Below are positions 43,797 through 52,991 of a DNA stretch of 64,000 bases, one piece after another (the first letter of the stretch is position 1; every line of letters begins with the position of its first letter). Source of the DNA: Arthrobacter oryzae (GTDB lineage Bacteria > Actinomycetota > Actinomycetes > Actinomycetales > Micrococcaceae); NCBI RefSeq assembly GCF_030812315.1, contig NZ_JAUSSM010000010.1:62001-126000 (forward strand), given 5' to 3'. The notes below the pieces were generated by a model. The model worked only from the letters and a program-made list of their open reading frames with translations, was not told where the DNA came from and ran no database searches. The translations under genes and the position numbers were made by a program.

Positions 43797-44799
43797 CGGT
43801 GTCGTTGGACGTTCCGGGTTCAGCGGGAACCGCTATCTGTGGCTGGCGTGCGAGCCGTCGACAGTGTGAAGGTGTGTGGGATCCGGACTCTTCTTCCGGG
43901 GCGGTCCTGGTTTGGTTGATCCGTCATGGCCGGTCCGTGTCTAGACGCGCGGCTATCGGGTGACTACCTGAGCCTGCTCTTCAACGGCCATGGGCTTGCT
44001 GGCAGGCGAGGATGACCGGAAACGGCCGGCGCATCACGCGGCGGGTCTCGGGCATACGGAGTTTGTCCGGCAAGCTGAGGGTTGAAAGACGTCGAACCGA
44101 GACATGGGCGGCCCCATCACTACCGTCTGATGAAACGTCTAGTTGATATGTCTCGCAACCGGGGCTCGATCTTGGTGTCCTCGCCGAGTCTTACGAGACA
44201 CTTCTGTCGGGTTGGGATCTGAGAGTTTCTGGAGCCATTGTCAGAAGTGCCGAATCGGACCCTATTCTGACAGCCTTTCGGCTACCTGCCTGACGTCAGG
44301 TTGGGGTGTGGTCTAACCCCGAGGCACAGCCGATTTACGCAACGGAGAGGCTGTTTGCTGAAACATGCAACCATTGAAATTCGTGAATGTGAGGGTCACC
44401 CGCCGGCGGTGTGCGCGCCTGCAGCCCCATTGTGGCGTCTTGGTCCTGCCAGGTATTCGAAAGCGCTCCATGTTGGCGAAACCAGCTGGCAGTCGTGTCG
44501 GTGACGGGCAGCGAATGACGGCCGACGCTTTTGTCCTGCTCGAAATACCGCGGGGCCGTCACAGGACAGGCATGTCAATTCCTGCCGGGCTACTTTCCGC
44601 TTTTCTGGTAGGAGTCCCGCGAATTCTGTGGCGGTTCATTCCGTGCCATCCAGAACGCTTTTTGCCATGTACAAGGTGCCTCCTCGTGTAGATGTCTGGG
44701 AATGAGGATCAGGGTGACCGTCGATGCGTCCTTGGCAGCCTGCCGCTTCCCGCGAAGCCTCTGACTCTAGGTTTCCCCACAAATCCACCTGTGCCAGTG
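43797..44799. other. Non-coding or decayed interval
   Basis: Open frames here are short and overlap on both strands with no recognisable motif. On the minus strand at about 44670, AGGAGG precedes an 11-codon frame (MAKSVLDGTE), possibly the start of a deleted gene. Nothing else can be supported. Confidence 0.35.
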
Positions 44800-45066
44800 C
44801 TGGCCGACAAAGGTCATGCCCCCTGGAGACTCTGTTCGACGCCCGCCGGCACCACGTGTTCTTCATTACCGTGCCGGCCGAGGTCCTGGACACCGCAGCG
44901 GCGAGTAGACCCACAGCCAGTACGCCATCATCGAACAGATCAATGCCGACCTCAAAGACGGTGCCCTGGCCCATCTGCCGTCGGTGTCTTGGCCGCGAAC
45001 TCTGTCTGTCGCGTTGCCGGGGTCGTGGCACACGATCTTGCTCCGCGATAATTGCCCGGGGGCGGC
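44800..45066 (+). pseudogene. Decayed IS1380-type transposase, C-terminal part
   Basis: Pieces in three frames read RRHHVFFITVPAEVL, then YAIIEQINADLKDGALAHLP, then GVLAANSVCRVAGVVAHDL. Together they match the end of IS1380-family transposases (HAVFT..., HA(I/V)(I/V)EQVIADLK.GPLAHLPSG.F.AN.AW...NL.RA). At least two frameshifts break the frame, so it is inactive. The N-terminal part was not found. Confidence 0.55.
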
Positions 45067-45433
45067 ACTTTAAGTTCGAGGCGGTGCTTTGCAGCCCGTT
45101 CGCCGGCCTCGAGATCAGATCCGCTGTCCAACACCATTGGCCGGCCTCCGGCTTCTGGGGACAATGCCTTACCACCACTCGGTGACCGCAATCGATGCGC
45201 TTTTAGAGTTTCGTCGATGGTTCGACAACTCCGAACGGTATCGGCGCCGTCGAGCCGGCGCGACGAAGGGACGGCCGGGTGGGACCGCCACCCCAACGCA
45301 AGGGTCCTCTGCCCGCCACGGCAGGCGAAGGCAATTGCCGGGGTCTGGCGTCGCCGGTGGTGAGCTTTGCGGTGGCGGTGCTCTACCGGGCGACGGCTAC
45401 GTCAATTTCCGCGGTAACGGTACGGTTCGAGCC
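45067..45433. other. Interval between the IS remnant and the SDR gene
   Basis: A frame here contains HHSVTAIDALLEFRRWFDNSERYRRR, which I cannot assign and which may be chance. No gene is called. Confidence 0.3.
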
Positions 45434-46225
45434 TCAAGATTTAGAGCTAGGTCGACCAGGAATATGGCTAAGAATAGACTTAGAGAATCCACCATCAACA
45501 CAGATGTCTTGCCCGGTGACATAGCCCGCCAGAGGGCTTACAAGAAACTCGATAACGTTCGCAATGTCCGTGGGTTCTCCGATCCGTGCCAACGGGATAA
45601 TATCTTCCCTTGCCTTCTTGATTTGGGGATCTTCATACATTTTTTCAGTCATCCGTGTATGAGTCATACCCGGGGATACCACATTTACACGAATTCCTTC
45701 AGGTGCCCATTCCAATGCGAGTGTCTGGGCCAGCATCGTCAACGCAGCCTTGCTGGGGCTGTAAGCACCAGATCCGGCATGTGGGAGCTGGCCAGACATT
45801 GACGAGGTAAAACAAGCGGAACCGCGGCTCTGCCTCAAATGCGGGTAGCTTGCTTTGGCAAGAAGCCACGGGCCGCGGAGGTTAACGGAGAACATGCTGT
45901 CCCAGTCCTCAACAGATAGGTCACAGATGGCAGCGGGGCTGGCGACTCCGGCATTCGCCACCAACGCGTCCAGGCCACCGAATTCAGCTATCGCAGCTTC
46001 TACCAGTTTGCTTGGCACCTCGGGATCGGCGAGGTCGCCTGCCAATGCGATGGCGGTACCTCCCATGGACTGGATGGAACGAACAACTTGCTCTTGGCTA
46101 CTGTTCGTTTCGTGTCCACACACCGCAATCATCGGCTGAACGCCCCGAGCCAGAGCGGCCTCTGCGATTCTGAGGCATGTAGCCGCGCCTATGCCGCTAC
46201 TTCCGCCACTTACCAACGCTCTCAT
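45434..46225 (-). CDS. Short-chain dehydrogenase/reductase
   Basis: This 263-residue SDR has the cofactor motif SGGSSGIG at about residues 6-13, LVANAGVASP, the catalytic Ser in FTSSMSGQLP, the YSPSK pair and the C-terminal GQDICVDGGFS. The region after beta-2 is atypical (MIAVCGHETNSSQEQ), so cofactor preference is unclear. AAGGAGAG precedes the ATG. A TATAAT box on the minus strand (46349-46354) may be its promoter. It is downstream of the isomerase and MFS genes on the same strand and may oxidise a sugar intermediate. Confidence 0.82.
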   Translation of the reverse strand: MRALVSGGSSGIGAATCLRIAEAALARGVQPMIAVCGHETNSSQEQVVRSIQSMGGTAIALAGDLADPEVPSKLVEAAIAEFGGLDALVANAGVASPAAICDLSVEDWDSMFSVNLRGPWLLAKASYPHLRQSRGSACFTSSMSGQLPHAGSGAYSPSKAALTMLAQTLALEWAPEGIRVNVVSPGMTHTRMTEKMYEDPQIKKAREDIIPLARIGEPTDIANVIEFLVSPLAGYVTGQDICVDGGFSKSILSHIPGRPSSKS

Positions 46226-46348
46226 CGCACACTCTCCTTTTAAAAGAAATTCACATGGGAATCATTTGAATACCGAAAGACGATGGAAATCATAGGCTGC
46301 AAAACGCAGGTCGATGTGCAGTTCAATTCGCAAATCTATTCCGGTTTG

Positions 46349-46382
46349 ATTATATTTTAAGAGCAACCGCTTGACGCGTTGC
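46349..46382 (-). promoter_or_regulatory. Candidate promoter of the SDR gene with inverted repeat
   Basis: The minus strand reads a perfect -10 TATAAT at 46349-46354. The inverted repeat GCAAC...GTTGC (46363-46382) covers the -35 region. The interval is unusually AT-rich. Confidence 0.4.
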
Positions 46383-46399
46383 AGTCTCCAATACTGGAG

Positions 46400-47221
46400 T
46401 TAATTTCCTAGTTCCCAGCCTCGATTTTTGAGATCCTGCATCGCCTTCTTGAACTCTTGCACCGGGTTCTCTTCGCGAATGATCTCAAGAACAACGTTAT
46501 TGACTCCACAGGTTGCTTTGACGGCATTGCCTAATCCATTCCAGTCGATCACTCCAGTGCCGATCGGGTCATGCCCCCAGGTTTCCGTGCCCGTATCGGA
46601 AATATGCACTAGTCCAATTGATTCGTGATAGGAGAGCAAGCTGTCGACGGGATCCTCTCCAATGTAAGCAGCATTGGCGACGTCGTATACGATCTTGACT
46701 GAGTCGTCGTTGACCGTGCTTACGACGCCTGCCAGGTCCTCAATGGTGGGGGTGAAGCAATAGGGAGTGTTTTCGAAAAGTAGTCGTGTGCCGGCCTGCT
46801 TGGCCAGCGGAATGAGATTCTCCAGACTCTCGTACATCCACCCGTAGGTCTTCTCGAGTGAAGGTGAGATCATTGGGCGCCTTGTGCCGGGGGATATCAC
46901 AACTTCGGGGACGCCCCAGGCTTCGGCCAGGTCGATTACCGACTTGATGTGCTCGGTACTTTTGCGGCGCATGTTGGCGCCGGGGCTGGCCAGGTTGATG
47001 TCATAGCCGCCCGCGTTCAGCGACCTGATTTTTGCGCCGTATTCATCGAGCCTCGCATAGCTTGCTGAACGCTCCGAGTTGGATATTTCATCCGGCCAAC
47101 AATGCGGAGAGCTGACCGGAACTTCGAAGGTCTGATAGCCATTCTCGACCAGTTCCGCTATCGCATCAATAGCAGTAGATGACCATAGATAGGAAAAGGT
47201 GTTAATAATCATTTGGTTCAT
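46400..47221 (-). CDS. Sugar-phosphate isomerase/epimerase-like TIM barrel 1
   Basis: This 273-residue cytoplasmic protein of the AP-endonuclease-2/xylose-isomerase-like family has likely metal ligands in LLFENTPYCF (Glu), KIVYDVANAAY (Asp), LVHISDTG (His) and VVLEIIREE (Glu), the usual order. No phosphate-binding specificity can be read. The base composition is lower in G+C than in the genes around it, which hints at separate acquisition. Proteins of this family in sugar loci isomerise, epimerise or eliminate on keto-sugars. It lies between an SDR and an MFS permease on one strand. Confidence 0.78.
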   Translation of the reverse strand: MNQMIINTFSYLWSSTAIDAIAELVENGYQTFEVPVSSPHCWPDEISNSERSASYARLDEYGAKIRSLNAGGYDINLASPGANMRRKSTEHIKSVIDLAEAWGVPEVVISPGTRRPMISPSLEKTYGWMYESLENLIPLAKQAGTRLLFENTPYCFTPTIEDLAGVVSTVNDDSVKIVYDVANAAYIGEDPVDSLLSYHESIGLVHISDTGTETWGHDPIGTGVIDWNGLGNAVKATCGVNNVVLEIIREENPVQEFKKAMQDLKNRGWELGN

Positions 47222-47381
47222 TTAGAACATCCTCGCGGTTCTGCGTCTACGGAGAAAATTGTGAATTTCGATCCAGCGGAGGGAATTGCGCTGGAGGGCT
47301 CGGCGGCTCAACGGGACCCGGGGCTGAGGCACCCCCGTCTTGCCCGGTCGAGCCGCCACCGCTTCCTGTGGACAAGTGGGC

Positions 47382-48794
47382 CTACCGGGAACGCGTCACT
47401 TCGTCTGCGGCCTGCGGAGTGCTCAGGAGCAGGCGTTCGCCTTCGAGTACCTCGGGGTCGGCGGGAGCTACGGTGGCTCGGGCGGCGCGGCTGCCGGTCT
47501 CCGGGAGGGTGAAGTAGACGATGAGGCTGAGGGCGACAATGGCGATCATGTAGACCGCGACGAGCATTGGCTGTCCGGCGCCGACGAAAGCAGCGGCGAT
47601 CAGCGGCGCGGTGCCACCGAAGACTGCAATCACGATTTGGTGTGCGAAGCCGATGCCCGATACCCGTACCGAAGCTGGGAACAGCTCGGCCTGGATGGTC
47701 GGATATACCGACTGCCAGACACCGAGAACCACCCACCCGGACGCCGATACCAGAACGTAAACACCGAAGCCCGGCTGGTTCAGCAGCAGGAGCATGGGGT
47801 AGAAGAGAACGATCATGCCGATGGCGCCGATGATGGGGAAGATTTTGCGTCGGCCGAGTCGATCAGAAAGCGCGCCGCAGACCGGCACGATGATCACGAG
47901 CAAGGCCAGTCCGATAACGCTCCCGGCCAGGGTGGAGGACAGGTCCCGGCCGGTGGTCAGCTTGGCGTAGGTGGGAAGGAAGGTGGCCCAGGTGTAGTAG
48001 GCCACGGCCGGGGCAGAGAGCGCTGCTGCCTGCAGCAGCGCCTTCGGGTGTTCGCGAAGGAGTTCCATCAGGCGGGCCGCGGCGGACTTGTGATCGACGA
48101 GGGACTCTGCCTCAAACTCAGGGGTCTCCTCTGCCCGGGCCCTCAAGATAAGGCCGACGATGCCGAGGATGCCTCCCACAACGAATGGGATGCGCCAGCC
48201 CCAGGCGGCGAGGTCGGCGGGTGAAAAGGATGAGGTCACCAGTGCCGCGGCCCCGGTCGCTACGAGGGTCGCAAGGCCGCTCGCCATGTTGGTGAAGGAA
48301 CCGAACAGGCCCCTCCGGTTCGCTGGAGCGTGCTCAACCATGAACGCGATGGCGCTCTGTCCCTCGCTACCGGCCGAGATGCCCTGGATGATGCGTGCAA
48401 CCAGAAAGAGAACGGGCGCAGCGTAGCCGATGGTCGCAAACGACGGCGTGAGGCCGATGATGAGCGATCCTAGCGCCATCCCGGAGACGGACAGTGTCAG
48501 GATGAGCCTTCGGCCGAAACGGTCGGCCAGTGGAGAGATGATGATGCCGCTGAGCGGGCGTACAACAAACCCGACTGCGTAGGCGAGCAGTGCCGCGATC
48601 AAGGAGGCGAACGGGGAATCGCTTGGAAATATCTGTGATGAGAACACCGCTGCCAGGAGCCCGTAGATGTACCAGTCGTACCACTCCACGAAGTGGCCGA
48701 TCGTGCCTGCAACGATGTTGTGGCGGCTGCGGCCGGGCGCCTTGAGCTGATCGGAAGGGTCCGGGCTGCGGAGGGCGTCTTGCGAGGTCTTCAT
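47382..48794 (-). CDS. MHS-type MFS permease
   Basis: This membrane protein of about 470 residues has 12 helices. GTIGHFVEWYDWYIYGLLAAVFSSQIFP and LADRFGRRLILTLSVSGMALG are signature segments of the metabolite:H+ symporter branch. The start is placed at the ATG at 48794 because GGAGAG lies just upstream (an in-frame ATG at 48806 has no such site); the long frame from 48968 runs through the control region. Two tandem LacI-type sites (48979-49004) lie about 190 bp upstream, so it belongs to the regulon of the LacI gene at 51430. Substrate unknown, probably a sugar acid or polyol. Confidence 0.82.
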   Translation of the reverse strand: MKTSQDALRSPDPSDQLKAPGRSRHNIVAGTIGHFVEWYDWYIYGLLAAVFSSQIFPSDSPFASLIAALLAYAVGFVVRPLSGIIISPLADRFGRRLILTLSVSGMALGSLIIGLTPSFATIGYAAPVLFLVARIIQGISAGSEGQSAIAFMVEHAPANRRGLFGSFTNMASGLATLVATGAAALVTSSFSPADLAAWGWRIPFVVGGILGIVGLILRARAEETPEFEAESLVDHKSAAARLMELLREHPKALLQAAALSAPAVAYYTWATFLPTYAKLTTGRDLSSTLAGSVIGLALLVIIVPVCGALSDRLGRRKIFPIIGAIGMIVLFYPMLLLLNQPGFGVYVLVSASGWVVLGVWQSVYPTIQAELFPASVRVSGIGFAHQIVIAVFGGTAPLIAAAFVGAGQPMLVAVYMIAIVALSLIVYFTLPETGSRAARATVAPADPEVLEGERLLLSTPQAADEVTRSR

Positions 48795-48978
48795 TGAACT
48801 CTCCATATTTTCACGTTTGTTGCGGAGGGATATTGGACGATTTCCCGGACACCTGAAAGGGGTGTGCGGGTCTCGCCCGGCTGTAACTCGGCTCGACGGA
48901 CAATCGACCGCCAAGACCAACAGCCAGAGCAGCTTGTAGCGGGACAGAAGCTGATCCAAGCTCCCCATATTTCATAAA

Positions 48979-49004
48979 TGAGATCGGTTGCTGAGATCGG
49001 TTGC
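48979..49004. promoter_or_regulatory. Tandem LacI-type operators upstream of the MFS gene
   Basis: Two directly abutting copies of TGAGATCGGTTGC (complement GCAACCGATCTCA). The unit TGCAACCGATCTCA fits the LacI consensus TGnAAnCGnTTnCA with one mismatch. Confidence 0.65.
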
Positions 49005-49114
49005 GAGCAACGATACGGATGAGATGTGATCCTTGTCAACGTCTCGTGTGCTCGCGGCGCAGATTTCGAAGATAGGCCTCCGACCCAGTGCCTATTCGCC
49101 CGACGCGGTTCACG

Positions 49115-49660
49115 TCAATCGACCGGAAGGGGCGCCTGATTGTTGAAGTCCTGGAAATGCACTCCGGCCCAAGCGCACTCCAAGCTGCCGTACGCCGACC
49201 AGTATTCATCCCAGTGGGCAAGTTTCCACTGGTCTCGTTCCAGTCCGCGCAGGGTGAGCCGCGTACGTAGAACGTCTTGGGGCACCCTGACCCGTATCAC
49301 GGTGATCGCGGGTGACGGCCATTGGAATTCTTCTGCCACACGACTCAGATAGTCTGGTTCCCCGAAATAGGCTCCAAAGGGAGCATCAAGGACCACTGAT
49401 CGGCCGAGACGCAGGTTTATCCCGGCCACATCCATGAGAGTCTCGTACTCGAGGGGCAGCAAATTGCGGCGATAGTAGTCGTTGGACTCGCGGTCGGTGG
49501 GATCATGGCCGGTGGCGGTTAGTGCGAATTCGACGAAGCGGCCACTGACCCGGTCCTTATCCAGGTACGCAGCCCCGTGCTCTTGTGCTGTTTGCTGGGC
49601 AATCGTTGTTTTCCCTGAGCCGGCAGGACCGATAACAATGAAGACTTTGGGGGCGTTCAT
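49115..49660 (-). CDS. P-loop small-molecule kinase (gluconokinase/shikimate-kinase-like)
   Basis: This 181-residue cytoplasmic protein has Walker A GPAGSGKTT at residues 11-19 and DKDRVSGRFVEFAL. SVVLDAPFGAYFGEPDYL follows as a Walker B-like segment and TVIRVRVPQDVLRTRLTLRGLERDQW as a lid region with clustered arginines. The size and layout resemble small sugar or sugar-acid kinases rather than adenylate kinases. The ATG at 49660 overlaps the KDPG-aldolase stop (ATGA); the longer frame from 49792 is rejected. Paired with the aldolase it would phosphorylate a 2-keto-3-deoxy acid or similar before cleavage. Confidence 0.65.
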   Translation of the reverse strand: MNAPKVFIVIGPAGSGKTTIAQQTAQEHGAAYLDKDRVSGRFVEFALTATGHDPTDRESNDYYRRNLLPLEYETLMDVAGINLRLGRSVVLDAPFGAYFGEPDYLSRVAEEFQWPSPAITVIRVRVPQDVLRTRLTLRGLERDQWKLAHWDEYWSAYGSLECAWAGVHFQDFNNQAPLPVD

Positions 49661-50304
49661 TGGCGGGCCTCTGCTACAGCTGACAGGAACTCCTTGGCGG
49701 CCTCGGTGACGCGGGAGAAGTCGCCATCGGGTTGCCATGCTTTCGTCACGTAGCTGCCCACGCCGACGCCTGCCACGCCCGCCGCGAACCACTCGCCTAC
49801 GTTGTCCAGGGTTACGCCGCCGGCGGGCATGATCGGCAGATGCGCCAGCGGAGCCAGCACGGATTTGGCGTAGGCGACGCCGCCGGCTTCGGTGGGGAAG
49901 AGCTTGAGGATGTCGGCGCCTGCCTCGGCGGATTCAACCAGCTCGGTCGGTGTGTAGGCCCCGCTGATGGTTGGTATCTGGTAGCGGTTCGCCGTGCGGA
50001 TCATCGCGGGGTTCAGCTGCGGACTGACCAGGAACTGAGCCCCGGCGCGGATGCATTCGTACGCTGAATGCTCGTCGAGTACTGTTCCGGCACCGACCGC
50101 TACGCCGGCGGACCCATGCTTGGCGGCGAGCCGACGGATGACGTCTACGGCGCCAGGAATTGAAAGAGTGATCTCGAGCGCCCGGAACCCTCCTTCGATG
50201 GCAGCTTCCGCGACGCGCTCGGCAAGCTCCGCGTTCTCCAGTCGCACGATGAGGACGGCCCCGGACTCGTCGATGGTTTGCAGGGTGCGAAGTTTCTTAT
50301 ACAT
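49657..50304 (-). CDS. KDPG/KDPGal aldolase-family protein
   Basis: This 215-residue TIM-barrel lyase cleaves 2-keto-3-deoxy-6-phospho sugar acids to pyruvate and glyceraldehyde 3-phosphate, as in the Entner-Doudoroff route. Expected residues are present: Arg21 in LIVRLENAE, Glu44 in RALEITLSIPG and the Schiff-base Lys134 in DILKLFPTE. GAYTPTEL and MPAGGVTLDN complete the pattern. The ATG at 50304 follows AGAAAGG; the longer frame begins beyond the operator and is not used. It diverges from the Gfo/Idh gene at 50451, sharing tandem LacI-type operators. Confidence 0.88.
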   Translation of the reverse strand: MYKKLRTLQTIDESGAVLIVRLENAELAERVAEAAIEGGFRALEITLSIPGAVDVIRRLAAKHGSAGVAVGAGTVLDEHSAYECIRAGAQFLVSPQLNPAMIRTANRYQIPTISGAYTPTELVESAEAGADILKLFPTEAGGVAYAKSVLAPLAHLPIMPAGGVTLDNVGEWFAAGVAGVGVGSYVTKAWQPDGDFSRVTEAAKEFLSAVAEARQ

Positions 50305-50405
50305 GCTGGCCTTTCTCTGGGCGGGTATCTCTATCTTTCTGAGTGGCCCGACCCTTGTTCGTGTTTGGTTCCGTTGACAAACTCTCCCACCATCCATAGT
50401 GTTAT

Positions 50406-50432
50406 TGCAACCGATCTCAGCAACCGATCTCA
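50406..50432. promoter_or_regulatory. Tandem LacI-type operators between divergent genes
   Basis: TGCAACCGATCTCA followed without a gap by GCAACCGATCTCA. The pair sits 18 bp before the TTG start at 50451 and about 100 bp before the aldolase start. Confidence 0.7.
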
Positions 50433-50450
50433 TCCAAGGGGGTATTGCGG

Positions 50451-51437
50451 TTGACGCACGTACGCACAATCATTCTGGGCGCTTCCCATTGGCATGTTCC
50501 GCTCTGTGCGCAGGCCATTGCCGAAGAGCACGAGGTCATCGGAGTCAGTGACGACGATGTATCTCGCGTGCAGGTGCAGGAACTGGCCAAAGGCTGGCGG
50601 TCGCCGGTTGAAGCCGACTGGCAGAAGCTGGTTGATCTCCCCGACGTCGGACTCGCATATGTCTTCGGCCCCCATGAGGGGATGGCTGAAAAGTGTCTCG
50701 CCCTGATCGCGCGCGGCATTCCGTTCGTCGTGGAAAAGCCGTTGGGCACTTCCCTTGACGAGCTTTCTGCCGTGCGTCAGGCCGCCGAGGCAGCTGGCGT
50801 GCCTGCCACTGTCCCCCTGGTCCAGCGCGGCGGACCAACAGATCAATGGCTTGCCAAGGCAGGACGGCCCGCTTACCAGCGAACCTCATTTATTGCTGGT
50901 CCACCATCCCGGTATCTCGACAATGCCAATCCCTGGATGCTCGACCCGCTCAAGGCAGGCGGGGGTTGCCTGGCCAATCTGGGTCCGCATTTTGTCGATC
51001 TGTTCCTCAGGGGCAGTGGCGAGACTGCAGCACATGTGGGCTCCCGGCTCTCATCGGTTCTTCACAGCCAGGCTGTTGAGGATCATGCCAGCCTCATCAT
51101 CACGACACCGGACGGCCGCGAAGCCATCGTGGAAGTTGGCTACGCATTCCCTGGCTCGCCGCTCAAGCGCTACTGCAGCTTCACCTCGGTCGGTGAGGCA
51201 GGATTCGCCTCCGTTGATTCGGACGGTACAGCTACGTTCACGGCATTGGATGGCACCACGGAGGTCGACAAGATCAATGTGGATAGCGACCCTCTTTACG
51301 ATCCGTTCGTGCGGAGCGTCGCCCGGACGCTGGATGATGGATTCCGTGGCCTGCCGACGCTGGCCCAGCTCGAAAATGTCATGCGCCCGATTTGGCGGGC
51401 CTATGACGACCAGCACGGAGGAAGAGAACATGCCTGA
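50451..51437 (+). CDS. Gfo/Idh/MocA-family dehydrogenase 1
   Basis: This NAD(P)-dependent sugar dehydrogenase has about 328 residues. RTIILGASHWHVPLCAQAI replaces the usual GxGxxG, so nucleotide binding may be atypical. The VVEKPLGTSLDEL motif carries the conserved Glu-Lys-Pro, and GGGCLANLGPHFVDLFL fits the catalytic His region. No ATG is available: TTG at 50451 follows AAGGGG by about 9 bases and is preferred to TTG at 50445. It overlaps the LacI gene by 8 bp. The 5' leader must be very short, since the operators end at 50432. Confidence 0.8.
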   Translation: MTHVRTIILGASHWHVPLCAQAIAEEHEVIGVSDDDVSRVQVQELAKGWRSPVEADWQKLVDLPDVGLAYVFGPHEGMAEKCLALIARGIPFVVEKPLGTSLDELSAVRQAAEAAGVPATVPLVQRGGPTDQWLAKAGRPAYQRTSFIAGPPSRYLDNANPWMLDPLKAGGGCLANLGPHFVDLFLRGSGETAAHVGSRLSSVLHSQAVEDHASLIITTPDGREAIVEVGYAFPGSPLKRYCSFTSVGEAGFASVDSDGTATFTALDGTTEVDKINVDSDPLYDPFVRSVARTLDDGFRGLPTLAQLENVMRPIWRAYDDQHGGREHA

Positions 51438-52425
51438 TCTGAGTATCGACGTCGTCGCGAAAGCTGCCGGCGTCCACCGGTCCACCGTCTCCCGGGCATT
51501 CTCCCGGCCGGAAGCGGTGAAAAGGGAAACACGCGAACACATCCTCAGGGTGGCCGAGGGGCTCGGCTACACGATGAGTCCACTCGCCCAGGCTCTTCGG
51601 ACAAAGACCAGCACGTTCATCCCGTTGATCGTGCCTGACATCACGAACCCGTTCTTTGCAGAACTTGCCAAGACGATGACGCAGGCGGCGGATGAGCGCG
51701 GATACCAGCTACTGCTCTGCGTCACCAACGGGGACCCGGCCAAAACCGACGGATACTTCACCGCAATGCAGGCCATGTATGCCCCCTTCGGCATCGTCGC
51801 GCCGTCTACAAAGGTCGATACCGAGGCCATGAAACGCTTCGACTTCGGCCACAAGGTCGTGGTGATCGACCGGGTTGAAGGGGACGATGCCGTCCCAACG
51901 GTCACCGTCGACAGCCGCCGCGGAATCATGATCGCCCTGGAGCACCTGCACTCTCTGGGGCACACCTCGATCGGCTACGTATCCGGCATCGCCGGAACGC
52001 ACACCGCCCAGGACCGGATGGACGCGTATTTGGAGCTGTCCGCCGAGAGCGGCAGTGCACCTGTCGTGCTGGACAGCGGGTCGGATCTGGATGCGGGCAC
52101 GCGCGGGGCAGAACATTACCTCGAGATGGACAATCCTCCAACGGCAATCATCGCGGCCAATGACATGGTGGCCTTTGCGGTCATCTCGGCACTCGGCCAA
52201 CGTGGCGTACGGGTACCGGAGGACGTGTCGGTCATCGGCTTCGATGGTCTCGCTCTCGGCGCCCGGTTTAACCCTCCTCTGACCACGGTTCGCCAGCCGA
52301 TCGCCGACATGGGACACATCGCCATCGAACTGGCTGAGAAGCAGAACATTGACGGCTCCGTGGACCACATTGTCCTCGAACCTCAGCTTCTGGTCCGCGG
52401 CTCCACCTCTGGACCACGCAAATGA
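51430..52425 (+). CDS. LacI-family regulator 3 (regulator of the second sugar regulon)
   Basis: This 331-residue LacI protein has the helix-turn-helix SIDVVAKAAGVHRSTVSRAF, the hinge YTMSPLAQALRTK and the sensor domain with PLIVPDITNPFFAELAKTM, TAIIAANDMVAFAVISALGQ and DVSVIGFDGLALGARF. GAAGAGA precedes the ATG, which lies inside the end of the Gfo/Idh gene; the much longer frame from 50755 is an artefact. It is encoded inside the operon controlled by the tandem GCAACCGATCTCA sites and is the natural candidate to bind them. It overlaps the following VOC gene by ATGA. Confidence 0.9.
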   Translation: MPDLSIDVVAKAAGVHRSTVSRAFSRPEAVKRETREHILRVAEGLGYTMSPLAQALRTKTSTFIPLIVPDITNPFFAELAKTMTQAADERGYQLLLCVTNGDPAKTDGYFTAMQAMYAPFGIVAPSTKVDTEAMKRFDFGHKVVVIDRVEGDDAVPTVTVDSRRGIMIALEHLHSLGHTSIGYVSGIAGTHTAQDRMDAYLELSAESGSAPVVLDSGSDLDAGTRGAEHYLEMDNPPTAIIAANDMVAFAVISALGQRGVRVPEDVSVIGFDGLALGARFNPPLTTVRQPIADMGHIAIELAEKQNIDGSVDHIVLEPQLLVRGSTSGPRK

Positions 52426-52988
52426 CCAGGGGACAGGAGTCAACGCTCCGGCGTCTGCCAGGGCTCCAGCACACAGACCACGTCGGCCTGACAGTGCCAA
52501 ACCTTGAGGAAGGCATCCGCTTCTTCGTTGAAGTCCTCGGAGCTGAGGAGCTGTACCGCTCAGAACGCGGGCCCGACGAAGAATTCATGCCCACAAACTT
52601 CGAAGTCCCGGCAGATGCCAAGCTCACGCTCGCAATGTTGCGCCTGCCACCAAACCTCAACATCGAGCTTTTCGAATGGAGCAGCGCTGAGCGGCGTGAT
52701 ACCCCGCCGCGGCACTGCGACGCCGGCGGCCACCACCTGTGCTTCGTCGTGGACGACGTCGACGAAGCGATCGTAGTACTGCAGGCAACACCTGGAGTAA
52801 GCGTGCTTGGTGAGCGCAAAGAAGTCGCTGGCGACAGCCCCCGAGTAGCCGGCAATCGCTGGACATACTTCGTCACCCCTTGGGGATTGCTGATGGAAAT
52901 CGTGGATCGATCCCGCGTCGCAGCCCCGCCCCGGCTGGTCGGTCCCACGGACTGGGCAGCACCTCCAAACACTTCAGAAAGGACATAA
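52422..52988 (+). CDS. VOC-family protein
   Basis: This 188-residue glyoxalase-fold protein has QHTDHVGLTVPNLEEGIRFFVEVLGAEELYR in the first half and GGHHLCFVVDDVDEAIVVLQ in the second, with TPWGLLMEIVDR carrying the terminal Glu. The two His and the late Glu form a possible metal site, so it could be an epimerase, isomerase or lyase on a keto-sugar. The ATG overlaps the LacI stop (ATGA). It is followed by an isomerase-like TIM barrel after 3 bp. The function is not assignable beyond the fold. Confidence 0.75.
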   Translation: MTRGQESTLRRLPGLQHTDHVGLTVPNLEEGIRFFVEVLGAEELYRSERGPDEEFMPTNFEVPADAKLTLAMLRLPPNLNIELFEWSSAERRDTPPRHCDAGGHHLCFVVDDVDEAIVVLQATPGVSVLGERKEVAGDSPRVAGNRWTYFVTPWGLLMEIVDRSRVAAPPRLVGPTDWAAPPNTSERT

Positions 52989-52991
52989 ACA

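Noticed and set aside
44636..45178. 180-codon minus-strand ORF
   Set aside because: It is the antisense of the decayed IS1380-type transposase and has no recognisable domain.
50755..51429. N-terminal extension of the LacI regulator
   Set aside because: The frame is open upstream, but it is antiphase to the Gfo/Idh gene, whose domain pattern is clear; the LacI helix-turn-helix begins right after the ATG at 51430.
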